DNA of 64,000 nucleotides from an uncultured Coriobacteriaceae bacterium (lineage in GTDB: Bacteria > Actinomycetota > Coriobacteriia > Coriobacteriales > Coriobacteriaceae), in NCBI GenBank assembly GCA_944319885.1, contig CALUFC010000008.1, positions 25,504-89,503 on the forward strand, given 5' to 3'. Positions 1 through 7,329 of this stretch are shown here, one piece after another (positions within the stretch are counted from its first letter, which is position 1; every line of letters begins with the position of its first letter). The position numbers were made by a program, and so were the translations under genes. The notes below the pieces were generated by a model. The model was given only the letters and a program-made list of their open reading frames with translations. It had not been told where the DNA came from and did no database searches.

Positions 1-297
1 GATCCAATCGTCGGGCTCGACAATGGAAATCCATGTGCCGTGCGCCTCGCGAATGCCCAGATTGCAGCCAACACCATAGCCGCCGTTCTCTTTGTCGATG
101 ATACGAATGCGCCCATCCTGCGCAGCATGACGCTTCATGATTTCGAGCGAGCTATCGGTGCTGCCGTCGTTAATGCAGATGATCTCGAGGTTCTTATGCG
201 TCTGGCCCGTGATGCTATCGAGGCACTGATCAAGATACTTCTCGACGTTATAAATAGGTACGATGACCGAAACGAGCGCGTCTTTATCGCTATGCAT
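1..297 (-). CDS. Family 2 glycosyltransferase, N-terminal part (gene runs off the left edge)
   Basis: This 99-codon open frame starts at the ATG at 297 and runs off the window at base 1. The visible protein begins MHSDKDALVSVIVPIYNVEK and continues with a SITGQTHKNLEIICINDGSTDSS-type stretch, then ENGGYGVGCN and a terminal VEPDDW. These are the N-terminal nucleotide-binding signature, the NDGSTD element and the acidic DxD-like site (EPDD) of GT-A fold family 2 enzymes, which transfer sugars from nucleotide donors, usually for surface polysaccharide. A good GGAAGG Shine-Dalgarno at 305-310 supports the start. The acceptor and sugar cannot be inferred from this fragment. Confidence 0.9.
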   Translation of the reverse strand, partial: MHSDKDALVSVIVPIYNVEKYLDQCLDSITGQTHKNLEIICINDGSTDSSLEIMKRHAAQDGRIRIIDKENGGYGVGCNLGIREAHGTWISIVEPDDWI

Positions 298-496
298 ACA
301 CGAGCCTTCCGAGCTTTAGGGCATCCCTTCGAAGCATGGCAGCAACATGCCCACGTAGCTGCCACAGGAATTATAGCCGGAATGATTGAGCACGACAGAA
401 TGCCCAAGAAACTGACGGGCTGTGGGTACATCGCTTGCCTCCTCCGAAACACAGTTTTTCTAATTAACCTAACCGTCAAGTGGGGTATAGTGTAGG
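298..496. other. Divergent intergenic region upstream of the first abi gene
   Basis: I see no credible gene here. The left part carries the ribosome binding site of the minus-strand glycosyltransferase. A TATAGT hexamer at 486-491 is the best -10 for plus-strand transcription into the abi leader, but its -35 is poor (AT-rich bases around 455-468). Confidence 0.4.
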
Positions 497-588
497 TAGT
501 GATACGGCTCCGTGGACTCTACGTGAGGCGGAGGCTGGTTAGGGGTCATTATCTTCGATGATGGCCCCTTTCCTTGTTTGGAGAGAAT
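497..588 (+). ncRNA. Structured 5' leader of the first abi gene (candidate RNA antitoxin or attenuator)
   Basis: The sequence shows two hairpins before the gene. Hairpin 1 pairs CTCCG 508-512 with CGGAG 529-533, has an asymmetric internal loop, and has an inner CTC/GAG stem around a TACGT loop at 520-524. Hairpin 2 is 13 bp (541-553 with 557-569, two G-U pairs, TTC loop) and is followed by a short T-rich stretch. The Shine-Dalgarno GGAGAG at 580-585 lies 10 bases downstream. The same order of elements, including a GTG-x-AC-CTACG core, precedes the second abi gene at 4532. AbiF-associated leader RNAs are a known class as I recall it. Assignment to that class is inference and needs a covariance-model search. 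Confidence 0.55.
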
Positions 589-1506
589 ATGGATCGAGAG
601 AAGCCCTTCAAGTCAATCGACGAACAGCTCGCCATTCTCAAAAGTAGGGGAGTTACGATATCGGACGAAGAAGAGGCCCGAAACTACCTCCTAAGCTATA
701 ACTACTACACCGTTATTAACGGATACAAACGATTCTTCCTCGATCACGATAAGAGCAATAAGACCCAAGAGTTTTATCGAAATGGAACGACATTCAAACA
801 TTTCTATCTCGTACATTCTTTCGATCGAATGCTCCGAACTATGACCGTTGCTTCGGTTCTTCAAGCTGAAAATCGTATGAAAACCGCAACAATTTATGCA
901 TTTTGCCAACAGCACAAAGAGTCCGATGCATATCTTGACCCAGCAAACTACATCTCAAAGGCGGAATATGAAAGGACACATGGCTCTGGCAGCTACACCA
1001 GCAATTTAATTCGTCTTCTTTCGGTTCTGCAGAACCTTCGCAATGGAAAACAAAAGACTGAATACGTGGAGCATTACCGCAAGAAATACGGCAACGTACC
1101 GCTATGGGTGCTCTCAAACTGCCTAACGTTTGGCAATCTCTCGGCCTTTTATGACCTTCAAAGCAGGTCGATACAAAACTCCGCGGCGAAATACGTTGCG
1201 CAATCAGCACTCAGAGAGAAAGTAACGCCCGAACAAATGAAGCAGTGCTTTAGGGTGCTTGTTCCGTTTCGGAATATCTGCGCACACAATGAGCGGCTCT
1301 TTTGCGCACGCGTCGGCAGGCGCGGCGATCTTAACTTTGCCGACCTTATCGCAGCTTTGGAAATCATATTATCCCCTGAGGAGCATCGCCTCTTTGTGGA
1401 AATTGCGCTCAACGGAACGCTTCATCCCTTGCAACAAATGCCCGAACTGCATGCAGCCGTAACGCATGAGATGGGGATAAACAGCTCCCTGCTCTGCAAT
1501 CCTTAA
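589..1506 (+). CDS. Abi_2/AbiF-family HEPN protein (abortive infection type), copy 1
   Basis: This 305-residue protein starts KPFKSIDEQLAIL after MDRE and matches the Abi_2 (AbiD/AbiF-like) family: YYTVINGYK near residues 45-53, HYRKKYGNVPLWVLSN and LTFGN in the middle, and FRNICAHNERLFCARVG near the end. RNICAH (R228 to H233) fits the RX4H catalytic motif of HEPN ribonucleases. The family is known for phage-abortive phenotypes, and such proteins are thought to cleave RNA when released from inhibition. I choose the ATG at 589 over an upstream frame start at 574 because GGAGAG at 580-585 fits it. The protein is paralogous to the one at 4532-5473. Its own structured leader suggests RNA-level control. 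No protein antitoxin is adjacent. Confidence 0.9.
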   Translation: MDREKPFKSIDEQLAILKSRGVTISDEEEARNYLLSYNYYTVINGYKRFFLDHDKSNKTQEFYRNGTTFKHFYLVHSFDRMLRTMTVASVLQAENRMKTATIYAFCQQHKESDAYLDPANYISKAEYERTHGSGSYTSNLIRLLSVLQNLRNGKQKTEYVEHYRKKYGNVPLWVLSNCLTFGNLSAFYDLQSRSIQNSAAKYVAQSALREKVTPEQMKQCFRVLVPFRNICAHNERLFCARVGRRGDLNFADLIAALEIILSPEEHRLFVEIALNGTLHPLQQMPELHAAVTHEMGINSSLLCNP

Positions 1507-1581
1507 AGATGCACCAAAGCCGTTAGATATCGAGCTTGAACAAGTATTTGAGTTTCTCATCAGCCGAACGCAATACTTGCA

Positions 1582-1755
1582 TCACGAAGCGTCTGTATGT
1601 TTGCTCACCATCACTCTCTCGAATGCCTCGGCCTCATCCTTGCGTTTCTGAGGATTCGCATATGCGGCAAGCTGCCCTTTTGTCTGCGTTGACTTAGTTG
1701 CCTTTTGATGCACAGGCGTGCTAAGAACTGCCGGTTTATCGTTATTCACAATCAT
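1582..1755 (-). CDS. 57-residue small protein coupled to the PAP2 gene
   Basis: The ORF has 57 codons and starts MIVNNDKPAVLSTP. Its ATG overlaps the PAP2 stop (ATGA, 1752-1755) and is preceded by AAGGAG inside the PAP2 3' end, so translational coupling is likely. The C-terminal half reads KGQLAAYANPQKRKDEAEAF, then ERVMVSKH. The pattern Y-A-N-P, then a charged helix ending in K-H, resembles the N-terminal segments of some small toxin-antitoxin antitoxins, but I cannot name a family. No toxin follows it, since the abi gene next to it is convergent. It could be a solitary antitoxin remnant or an unrelated small protein. Confidence 0.6.
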   Translation of the reverse strand: MIVNNDKPAVLSTPVHQKATKSTQTKGQLAAYANPQKRKDEAEAFERVMVSKHTDAS

Positions 1756-2309
1756 CGTTGATGCTCCTTGCCTCTCTGTTGCGCCAGCTTGTTAATTCCG
1801 CGACTAGTTTTGCCAACAATAGTGCCGATACCTGCACCAAGCACGGCTCCGGCGAGGACATCGGTGGGCCAGTGGACAAAGAGGTAGAGCCGCGAGAAGG
1901 CCATGAGGGCAGCGAGTGCTGCTATAGGCAGCCAGATGCTCCATCGCCTGGCACCGAACGACATGGCGATGGCGACGGCGCACGCGCATGCCACGGCGGC
2001 ATGTCCCGAGGGGAACGACCAGTCGCCGGGAGGGTTGATGATAAGCGCCGCGCTGGAATCGACCATGAACGGGCGCGGGCGCATGAAAATGGACTTGAGG
2101 AAAGCGACGGCGATCTCGGCCAGCGCGATAGAGACAACGGCGGCGGCGCCTGCCTGACGCGTCGTTTTTCGCGCCAACAGCGCCGCCGCTATCACAAGCC
2201 AGATGAGCGCATATGAGCCAGCGAGCGAGAGTGTCGACATCGCGGCATCCAGCGCGGGCGCGTGCAGCGCTTGGATGCCGTGCAAGATGGCAAGCTCGAG
2301 CTCTTCCAA
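1752..2309 (-). CDS. PAP2-family membrane phosphatase
   Basis: This 185-residue membrane protein has the three motifs of the PAP2/type 2 phosphatidic acid phosphatase superfamily: KSIFMRPRP, PSGHA and SRLYLFVHWPTDV, between several hydrophobic helices. Members dephosphorylate lipid phosphates such as undecaprenyl pyrophosphate or phosphatidic acid at the membrane surface, and the exact substrate cannot be told here. The start is a TTG at 2309 supported by GGAGG 7 bases upstream. It lies 28 bases after the surface protein gene and overlaps the 57-residue ORF, so the three probably form one transcript. Confidence 0.85.
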   Translation of the reverse strand: MEELELAILHGIQALHAPALDAAMSTLSLAGSYALIWLVIAAALLARKTTRQAGAAAVVSIALAEIAVAFLKSIFMRPRPFMVDSSAALIINPPGDWSFPSGHAAVACACAVAIAMSFGARRWSIWLPIAALAALMAFSRLYLFVHWPTDVLAGAVLGAGIGTIVGKTSRGINKLAQQRGKEHQR

Positions 2310-2337
2310 CGATGCCTCCGTCTACCCCGCGACCGTG

Positions 2338-4107
2338 CTAGTCGCGCGTGCCGTCTTCAGCGGCATCGTTGCGGCGCAGGCGCAGGCCGCGCCTGCCCGC
2401 TGCCAGAGCGGTGCCGCCAAGGGTGGTCAAGCTCGCCGCCGCCAGCCCGGCGATGACCACGGGGTCGGACATCTCCGGGATGCCGGAGCCGCCGTCGGAG
2501 TCCTTGCTGGATGTGGCAGCCGCCTGTTTGTTGGCTGACGAGCTCTTAGCGGACGCATTGTTGGTATCGGTTGCGCCGGAGCCCTTGCCATCGTCTTTGC
2601 CTGCGCCCGCACCGCTGCCACCAGCCTGCTTATCCTTCGACTGGTCGTCCGGGGACGGCTCCTCGCTGTTGCCATCCTTGTCGTTGCCGGCCTCCTGCGT
2701 GCCGTCATCGGTCGACTCGCTCGAAGCATCATCCTGCAGATCATCAGAAGATTCGTTGGAAGGGGCGCTTGGTGCAGGCGTAACCACTACATTGTTTGCC
2801 GGAGGTGTCACCGTCACGCCGCCCGCGCCGGCCGAGCTATCAGCCGAGGGCGTGTCACTATCAGTGTCGCTCGCGGAACCCGTGCCGTCCGCGCTATCGC
2901 CAGATTCAGTGTTGCCCGAGCCGGGTTCTCCCGAGCCGCTCTCACCGAAGTTATCCTCTTCCCCGCTGGCGCTACCATCGCTGCTGCCAGAGCCCTTGTC
3001 TTCGCTACCGCCCGACGATCCGGAATCCGTCGACATATTTGCATCGTCATTGGGCTCACCCGAGCCGCCAGCCGACGATCCGTCATTCGAACCATCCGAT
3101 CCCGTTGGCGAGTCACCCGCAGAGCCAGCGTTCGAGTCCGAGTCCGAGCCTGCAGAGCCGCCGGTCGAGCCGCCCGTCTCCCCCGCCGCCGCCTCATCTG
3201 CCGCGATGTACTCCAAACACGTCGCGCGCTCCTTTTCATAGCGGTTGATCCAGCTCTTGTGGTATTGGGTGTTCTTGTTGTACGCCGCCAAGCTCGACGG
3301 AAGCGAATCCACGATGGCGTTCACAAACTCGCGGTCGCTCATGGCGTTCGAGAGCTCGGCCGCCGTGAGGTACTTCTTCACGCCGCCTGCACCAAACAGG
3401 TTCGTCATGCTCCACACGAGACCCTTCACGCAGTCCGCGCGGCCGGAGATGTCGATCCCCTGGCTGGCGAGCCAGCGCTCGGTGGGCTCGTAGTAGTTGG
3501 TGTAGGCATAGCTGTCCTGCAGCGCCGCAAAGAGCGTGGGGTTCGCCGCATACGCCGCATGCCAGGCATCCTCGGCAAGCTGCCCCACCTCGGTAAGCCG
3601 CTTGGCGGAGCTGTCGTAGACAGACGCACTCGAGTCGCTCAGCTCGGCGGCGCGGGCGAGCGGCGCCTGGAACATCGAGAACGCCGCCGCGTCGTAGCTC
3701 ATGCAATACCGCATGAAGCCTACGAGCGAATAGCGGCGGTCGAACTGGTAGTAGCCCAGCGCATTGTAACCGTCGTAGTAGCTGAAGCCCTGGTCGTAGT
3801 TCTTACCGCTCTCATAGAGCGTGAAGTACTTCATCTCGTCCGAGACCTCAGCAAGCGACGCGCGTGCCGTGCGGGCGCTCGAGAGCGCCGATGCGGTAAG
3901 CGAGCCCTGATAGAAGTCACTCTTGTCGTAATCCGCCGGCGCAGGGAGCTCCTCGCCGGTGTTGGAGGAGCCGGCAGCGGCCGCCTCGTCCGCCGTGCCC
4001 TCCGCCTCCTGCAGCGGTTCGGCATATGCCGCGGTCGCCGCGAATGGCGTGGCGATAGCGAGTGTGATTGCGAGTCCTGCAACGATGGCGCTATGGCGCT
4101 TCTGCAT
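2338..4107 (-). CDS. Secreted, wall- or membrane-anchored protein with lysozyme-like domain and long Ser/Gly/Asp repeat stalk
   Basis: The 589-residue product has a signal peptide (residues 1-29, ending AYA). A folded region spans about 60-275. An acidic low-complexity region of Ser/Gly/Asp/Glu/Asn runs from about 280 to 530. The C-terminal sorting-like tail has IPEMS (543-547), a hydrophobic helix (549-571) and a basic RRGLRLRR end. In the folded part, YESG (E99) followed by ALGYYQF (116-122) recalls the catalytic Glu and second motif of transglycosylase/lysozyme folds. This is a resemblance by eye only. IPEMS is a poor match to LPxTG, so sortase anchoring is uncertain. AAGGAGG before the ATG at 4107 supports the start. 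The stalk looks like a cell-wall spacer. Confidence 0.7.
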   Translation of the reverse strand: MQKRHSAIVAGLAITLAIATPFAATAAYAEPLQEAEGTADEAAAAGSSNTGEELPAPADYDKSDFYQGSLTASALSSARTARASLAEVSDEMKYFTLYESGKNYDQGFSYYDGYNALGYYQFDRRYSLVGFMRYCMSYDAAAFSMFQAPLARAAELSDSSASVYDSSAKRLTEVGQLAEDAWHAAYAANPTLFAALQDSYAYTNYYEPTERWLASQGIDISGRADCVKGLVWSMTNLFGAGGVKKYLTAAELSNAMSDREFVNAIVDSLPSSLAAYNKNTQYHKSWINRYEKERATCLEYIAADEAAAGETGGSTGGSAGSDSDSNAGSAGDSPTGSDGSNDGSSAGGSGEPNDDANMSTDSGSSGGSEDKGSGSSDGSASGEEDNFGESGSGEPGSGNTESGDSADGTGSASDTDSDTPSADSSAGAGGVTVTPPANNVVVTPAPSAPSNESSDDLQDDASSESTDDGTQEAGNDKDGNSEEPSPDDQSKDKQAGGSGAGAGKDDGKGSGATDTNNASAKSSSANKQAAATSSKDSDGGSGIPEMSDPVVIAGLAAASLTTLGGTALAAGRRGLRLRRNDAAEDGTRD

Positions 4108-4372
4108 GGTTTATCCTCCTTGGTCTGCGGCCCGTGCGGGCAGGTACGTGTGACGTGCATCTCGACAGGCACAAAGAGCGTGCTGTGGGCATGAGTATTG
4201 CAGGCCCCCGTAAGAACCGTCAACAATTTCGCAGCTAAAGCATGAAATTCAATTAAGGTTCGAGTTGAGGTTGAGGGGTTTGGACAAGCCGTTTTCATCC
4301 CGACAGGAAGCAATGGGGAGTTCCACTGAAACTGCCAGGGGATGACCGAATAGCTCGCAAAAAAGTAAAATA

Positions 4373-4426
4373 AAGTTTGCGCATAGTACAAATAAAGTTG
4401 TGGATTCGCAAACTTATGGGTAAAGT
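4373..4426 (+). promoter_or_regulatory. Candidate promoter and operator of the second abi gene
   Basis: TTGTGG (4398-4403) and TAAAGT (4421-4426) are spaced by 17 bases and give a plausible promoter. A perfect 9-bp inverted repeat, AAGTTTGCG (4373-4381) and CGCAAACTT (4407-4415), brackets the -35 and fits a repressor site. No such repeat precedes the first abi gene. Confidence 0.45.
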
Positions 4427-4432
4427 ATGTGC

Positions 4433-4531
4433 CAGCGGTTATGGCGCGGTGTACCTACGGGTCCCGCGCCCCCACTAGAAGAGGCGGCTGCCCTTGGGCG
4501 GTCGCCTCTTCGTCGTTTTTGGAGGCTCTCA
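4433..4531 (+). ncRNA. Structured 5' leader of the second abi gene (candidate RNA antitoxin or attenuator)
   Basis: Hairpin 1 pairs GGCGCGG 4443-4449 with CCGCGCC 4464-4470. It encloses an inner ACC/GGT stem closed by a TACG tetraloop (4456-4459), that is c(UACG)g, a very stable loop class. Hairpin 2 pairs 4478-4492 with 4497-4511 (15 bp, CTTG loop), then TTTTT at 4516-4520 abuts the Shine-Dalgarno GGAGG 4521-4525. Hairpin 2 plus the T-run reads as an intrinsic terminator placed between leader and gene, as seen in type III toxin-antitoxin loci. The architecture matches the leader at 497-588 although most stem sequences differ, which is what selection on structure would give. Confidence 0.6.
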
Positions 4532-5473
4532 GTGAGCAAGCCTTTCAAGAGCATAACGCAACAAATCGAACTTCTCGAAACGCGAGGCGTTCAAACCGAC
4601 GACAACACGGCCGCCATCCTGCGGCGTGAGGGATACTATCCCATCGTGAATGGATACAAAGCGCCATTCATAGACGAAACGAAAACAGCAGAGGAAGGCG
4701 ACGACAGATATGTCGCTGGAACTAAGTTCTCGGACATACACGGGCTGTTCACCTTCGACCGCAACCTGCGAGAGCTCACATTCCACTACCTTATCCGTGT
4801 CGAGGCTCTGGTTAAGACAGCGTGCGCATACTGCTTCAGCGAGAAACACGGTGCACATGACGCCTATCTCCAGCTTGGATCCTATGCAACGGAAACCGAG
4901 TACGCGGCCTTTGGGCTGAACGACTACGGAAAGAACCTCGTTAAGCTCATATCCACGCTCGAGTACAAGTCGAAAGACAAACGGAGCGAGTTCATTAGCC
5001 ATTACCAGACAAAATACGGGGAAGTTCCGCTATGGGTTCTTGTGAACGACCTGACCTTCGGGAACATCCAGCACTTCTTCAATCTCATGAAGCCCGCGGA
5101 GCAGCGCGCCGTTTGCAAGCACATCGCACTCGCCACCGGCAGGGGTGGATCATCAACCCTTGGCTACTTCGACCCTACCGAGGCAAAAGCAAGCATCGAC
5201 TATCTCGTCAAATTCAGGAATAACTGCGCCCATGACGACAGACTGTATTGTGCGCGCGTCGGACCGCATCATGAGTGCGGATATGCGATGATGCTGGTAA
5301 GGATAGAGCGCTTCCTTCCAGAAACCGAGTATAAGGATATGCTCGACGGCATCATACAGCTGCTCAACGTATCGGCCGCAACAAGCCCAGTCATGCGTCA
5401 TCTCATCGGCAACATGGGCTTCGATATGCAGACGAAAGAGGACAGGGTCGTTGTACGACTACCGAACTCTTAG
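4532..5473 (+). CDS. Abi_2/AbiF-family HEPN protein (abortive infection type), copy 2
   Basis: The 313-residue protein starts MSKPFKSITQQIELLETRGV and is clearly paralogous to the protein at 589-1506. Shared blocks include KPFKSI, the Y-Y-x-x-x-N-G-Y-K block, HYQTKYGEVPLWVL, LTFGN and FRNNCAHDDRLYCARVG. RNNCAH (R229 to H234) is the HEPN RX4H motif, so ribonuclease activity is expected from the family. The start is a GTG at 4532 with GGAGG at 4521-4525. An upstream in-frame ATG at 4427 lies inside the structured leader and has no ribosome binding site. The stop codon overlaps the end of a minus-strand open frame (5470). Overall identity to copy 1 is modest, so the two are old duplicates or separate acquisitions. 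Confidence 0.9.
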   Translation: MSKPFKSITQQIELLETRGVQTDDNTAAILRREGYYPIVNGYKAPFIDETKTAEEGDDRYVAGTKFSDIHGLFTFDRNLRELTFHYLIRVEALVKTACAYCFSEKHGAHDAYLQLGSYATETEYAAFGLNDYGKNLVKLISTLEYKSKDKRSEFISHYQTKYGEVPLWVLVNDLTFGNIQHFFNLMKPAEQRAVCKHIALATGRGGSSTLGYFDPTEAKASIDYLVKFRNNCAHDDRLYCARVGPHHECGYAMMLVRIERFLPETEYKDMLDGIIQLLNVSAATSPVMRHLIGNMGFDMQTKEDRVVVRLPNS

Positions 5474-5729
5474 CGCACCGAAATCAACCCCTCCTCTCTC
5501 TTGACCTCTGGCTGATATAGAAATCCGCCGTCAAATCGAATGCCAAGGGAGATCTCGGGCTTTGCGATCGAAGCGAGTGCGATACCCGGCTTTTCACGCA
5601 TTGAATACCGAGCCAAAAAAGATTGGGTAAGGTTCAGATGGCTTTTGCTGAGTAGCCAGCGCTTTTCTCTCAAGAAACCTGCAGGTAGAGACGCTGCGTC
5701 CAAATTGGTTACTTTGGGATACCGCTCTC
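5474..5729. other. Left flank of the insertion element; possible decayed gene end
   Basis: No confident gene. A minus-strand frame reads LNLTQSFLARYSMREKPG and then SLGIRFDGGFLYQPEVKREE to a stop at 5470. It looks protein-like but has no recognised family. It enters the insertion element at 5729. Joining the flanks at a single CTC copy gives a stop in that frame, so a clean interrupted gene is not demonstrated. Confidence 0.3.
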
Positions 5730-7070
5730 GGGGATGCGGACATTTTCTTGTACACATCCTACAGCGCCACGCCCAGCCTCCGCCTCCTGCCGGCAATCGT
5801 CTCGTAGCGGTGGCCGCCGCCGGGCTCCTCGAAGCGCTTGAGCCTCCCGTCCCTGTACCACTCCATGTAGTCGCCGACCGCCCCGGCCAGCTCCTCCAGG
5901 CCGACGCCCGACCGGTCGATGGCCCCGAGGAACTCGGTCTTGAACGTGCCGAAGAACCCCTCGGCCGGCGCGTTGTCGCCGCTGCGCCCCGGGCGGGACA
6001 TCGAGCGGGTGACCCCGCGCTCCGAGCACAGCGCCTTCCAGCTCGCCGAGCGGTACGGGCCGCCCCCGTCGGTGTGCACCGTCGGCGCCGAGCCCGGCGG
6101 CAGCGAGTCCAGGCAGGAGCGCAGCGACGAGCCGCAGAGGGCGGAGTCCGGGTGGAGCGACAGCGACCAGGAGACGGGCATCCCGTCGTAGCAGTCGACC
6201 ACGGGGCTCAGGTAGCACTTGTAGCCGTCCATGGCGAGCTCGGTGACGTCGGTCACGACGAGCTCCCCGGGGGCCGACGCGGAGAAGTCGTGGTCGGGAG
6301 GGAAGTCCTCGCCGGCCGCCCTCCTCGCCTCCGCGCGCTCGCGGGGGGCGTTCGCCGGCCTCTCGTCGGGCTCGCCCTCGTAGGAGCTCCAGCGCCTGCG
6401 GCGGGGCCGGCGGGCCTCCAGGCCCTCCTCGCGCATCAGGCGGCGGACCACCTTCTCGGAGACCCTCGTGCCGCGGCGGCGCAGCTCGGCGTGCACGCGC
6501 CGGTACCCGTAGCAGCCGCGCCCGGCCTCGAAGGCGTCCCTCACCTCGGCCCTCAGGGCCGCGTAGCGGTCGCGCCCGAGGCGGGCGCGGTGGTACTCAT
6601 AGGAGCTCCTCGATATCCTCAAGAAACCGATGATCGAGCGGAGGGGCAGGCCGGTCGCCAGCCTCAATCTCTCTCCGAGCTCGCACTTGCTCCTGTTCGA
6701 GATCGAACCCGGCCCCCAGCCTCCCGCTTTTAGGTCGGCCAACACCGCCCTGAGAAGGATGTTCTCTATCTGCGCCGGCTCCAGGCCGGCGAGCGGCCCC
6801 CTCGCCGGCGGGTCGTAGACGCCCCTCGGGCACATGCTCGCTCCTTCCCGCCGCTCCTTCCCCTCGATTCTAGCCGATGGGAGACAGGAGTGCGGGAGCC
6901 TCCCGGCCAGCCAGCCGCGCAGGGCCGTCTCCCCGCACCCCACCATCTCGGCGGCCTCCCGCCTGCTCATGCCCTCCTCGACGGCCAGCAGCGCCAGCTC
7001 GACGTCGTCCCTACAGTACACGCGGACCTCCAATCCGGACCCGATGGTCCAACTTTTCGTCCGCATCCCC
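5730..7070 (-). mobile_element. IS3-family insertion sequence, complete, with 3-bp target duplication
   Basis: The ends are inverted repeats: GGGGATGCGGAC at 5730-5741 and its complement GTCCGCATCCCC at 7059-7070. Similarity continues inward for roughly another 15 bases with gaps. CTC is present directly outside both ends (5727-5729 and 7071-7073), a 3-bp direct repeat as expected for IS3-family transposition. The 1341-bp element carries one uninterrupted transposase frame. Intact ends, intact target duplication and intact gene suggest recent insertion and possible activity. Confidence 0.88.
5759..7066 (-). CDS. IS3-family transposase, single fused frame
   Basis: About 435 residues. An N-terminal helix-turn-helix (VELALLAVEEGMSRREAAEM) is followed by an IS3 OrfB-type region: IIGFLRISRSSYEYHRARLG, CYGYRRVHAELRRRG, then the DDE integrase core with VVTDVTEL (first D), HTDGGGPYRS (second D) and NAPAEGFFGTFKTE (catalytic E). 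Most IS3 elements split this into orfA and orfB joined by a -1 frameshift, but here both are one frame. The likely ATG at 7066 lies inside the terminal inverted repeat. An ATG at 7075 just outside uses target DNA. It cuts and rejoins the element's ends during transposition. Confidence 0.92.
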   Translation of the reverse strand: MRTKSWTIGSGLEVRVYCRDDVELALLAVEEGMSRREAAEMVGCGETALRGWLAGRLPHSCLPSARIEGKERREGASMCPRGVYDPPARGPLAGLEPAQIENILLRAVLADLKAGGWGPGSISNRSKCELGERLRLATGLPLRSIIGFLRISRSSYEYHRARLGRDRYAALRAEVRDAFEAGRGCYGYRRVHAELRRRGTRVSEKVVRRLMREEGLEARRPRRRRWSSYEGEPDERPANAPRERAEARRAAGEDFPPDHDFSASAPGELVVTDVTELAMDGYKCYLSPVVDCYDGMPVSWSLSLHPDSALCGSSLRSCLDSLPPGSAPTVHTDGGGPYRSASWKALCSERGVTRSMSRPGRSGDNAPAEGFFGTFKTEFLGAIDRSGVGLEELAGAVGDYMEWYRDGRLKRFEEPGGGHRYETIAGRRRRLGVAL

Positions 7071-7168
7071 CTCATTCTTACCAAATCTTTTTTGTAAGCA
7101 AAAAAGCGGTGTCATTCCCGATACTGACTTCAAAAAGGGCTTTGGGACGCTCAATTTGGCAGCTCAAT

Positions 7169-7297
7169 AAAATGTGGAGCACTTTTTGCACCCTCACTGA
7201 GTAGACCCGATGCTTCTACAGTCCGTTTATCAGGTGTTTTATTAACTCAAAGAGGACTTCCTACTTTGAACATGCCTTAAAAAGTGCTCCACATTTT
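7169..7297. repeat. Dispersed ~129-bp inverted-repeat element, copy 1
   Basis: AAAATGTGGAGCACTTTTT (7169-7187) and its perfect complement AAAAAGTGCTCCACATTTT (7279-7297) bound a 91-bp interior. Two more elements of 128 and 130 bp with near-identical ends are at 19378 and 31372. Interiors align as diverged homologues, with TTAATAAA and GTCTAC blocks shared in one orientation. This copy sits 33 bases past the brnA stop. No transposase is inside. Confidence 0.85.
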
Positions 7298-7329
7298 CGA
7301 AACGCAGATGCCGAAGCCAAAACAGCACG

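Noticed and set aside
5470..7163. One gene interrupted by the IS3 element
   Set aside because: Rejoining the flanks at a single CTC copy gives an in-frame stop, so no clean gene is restored.
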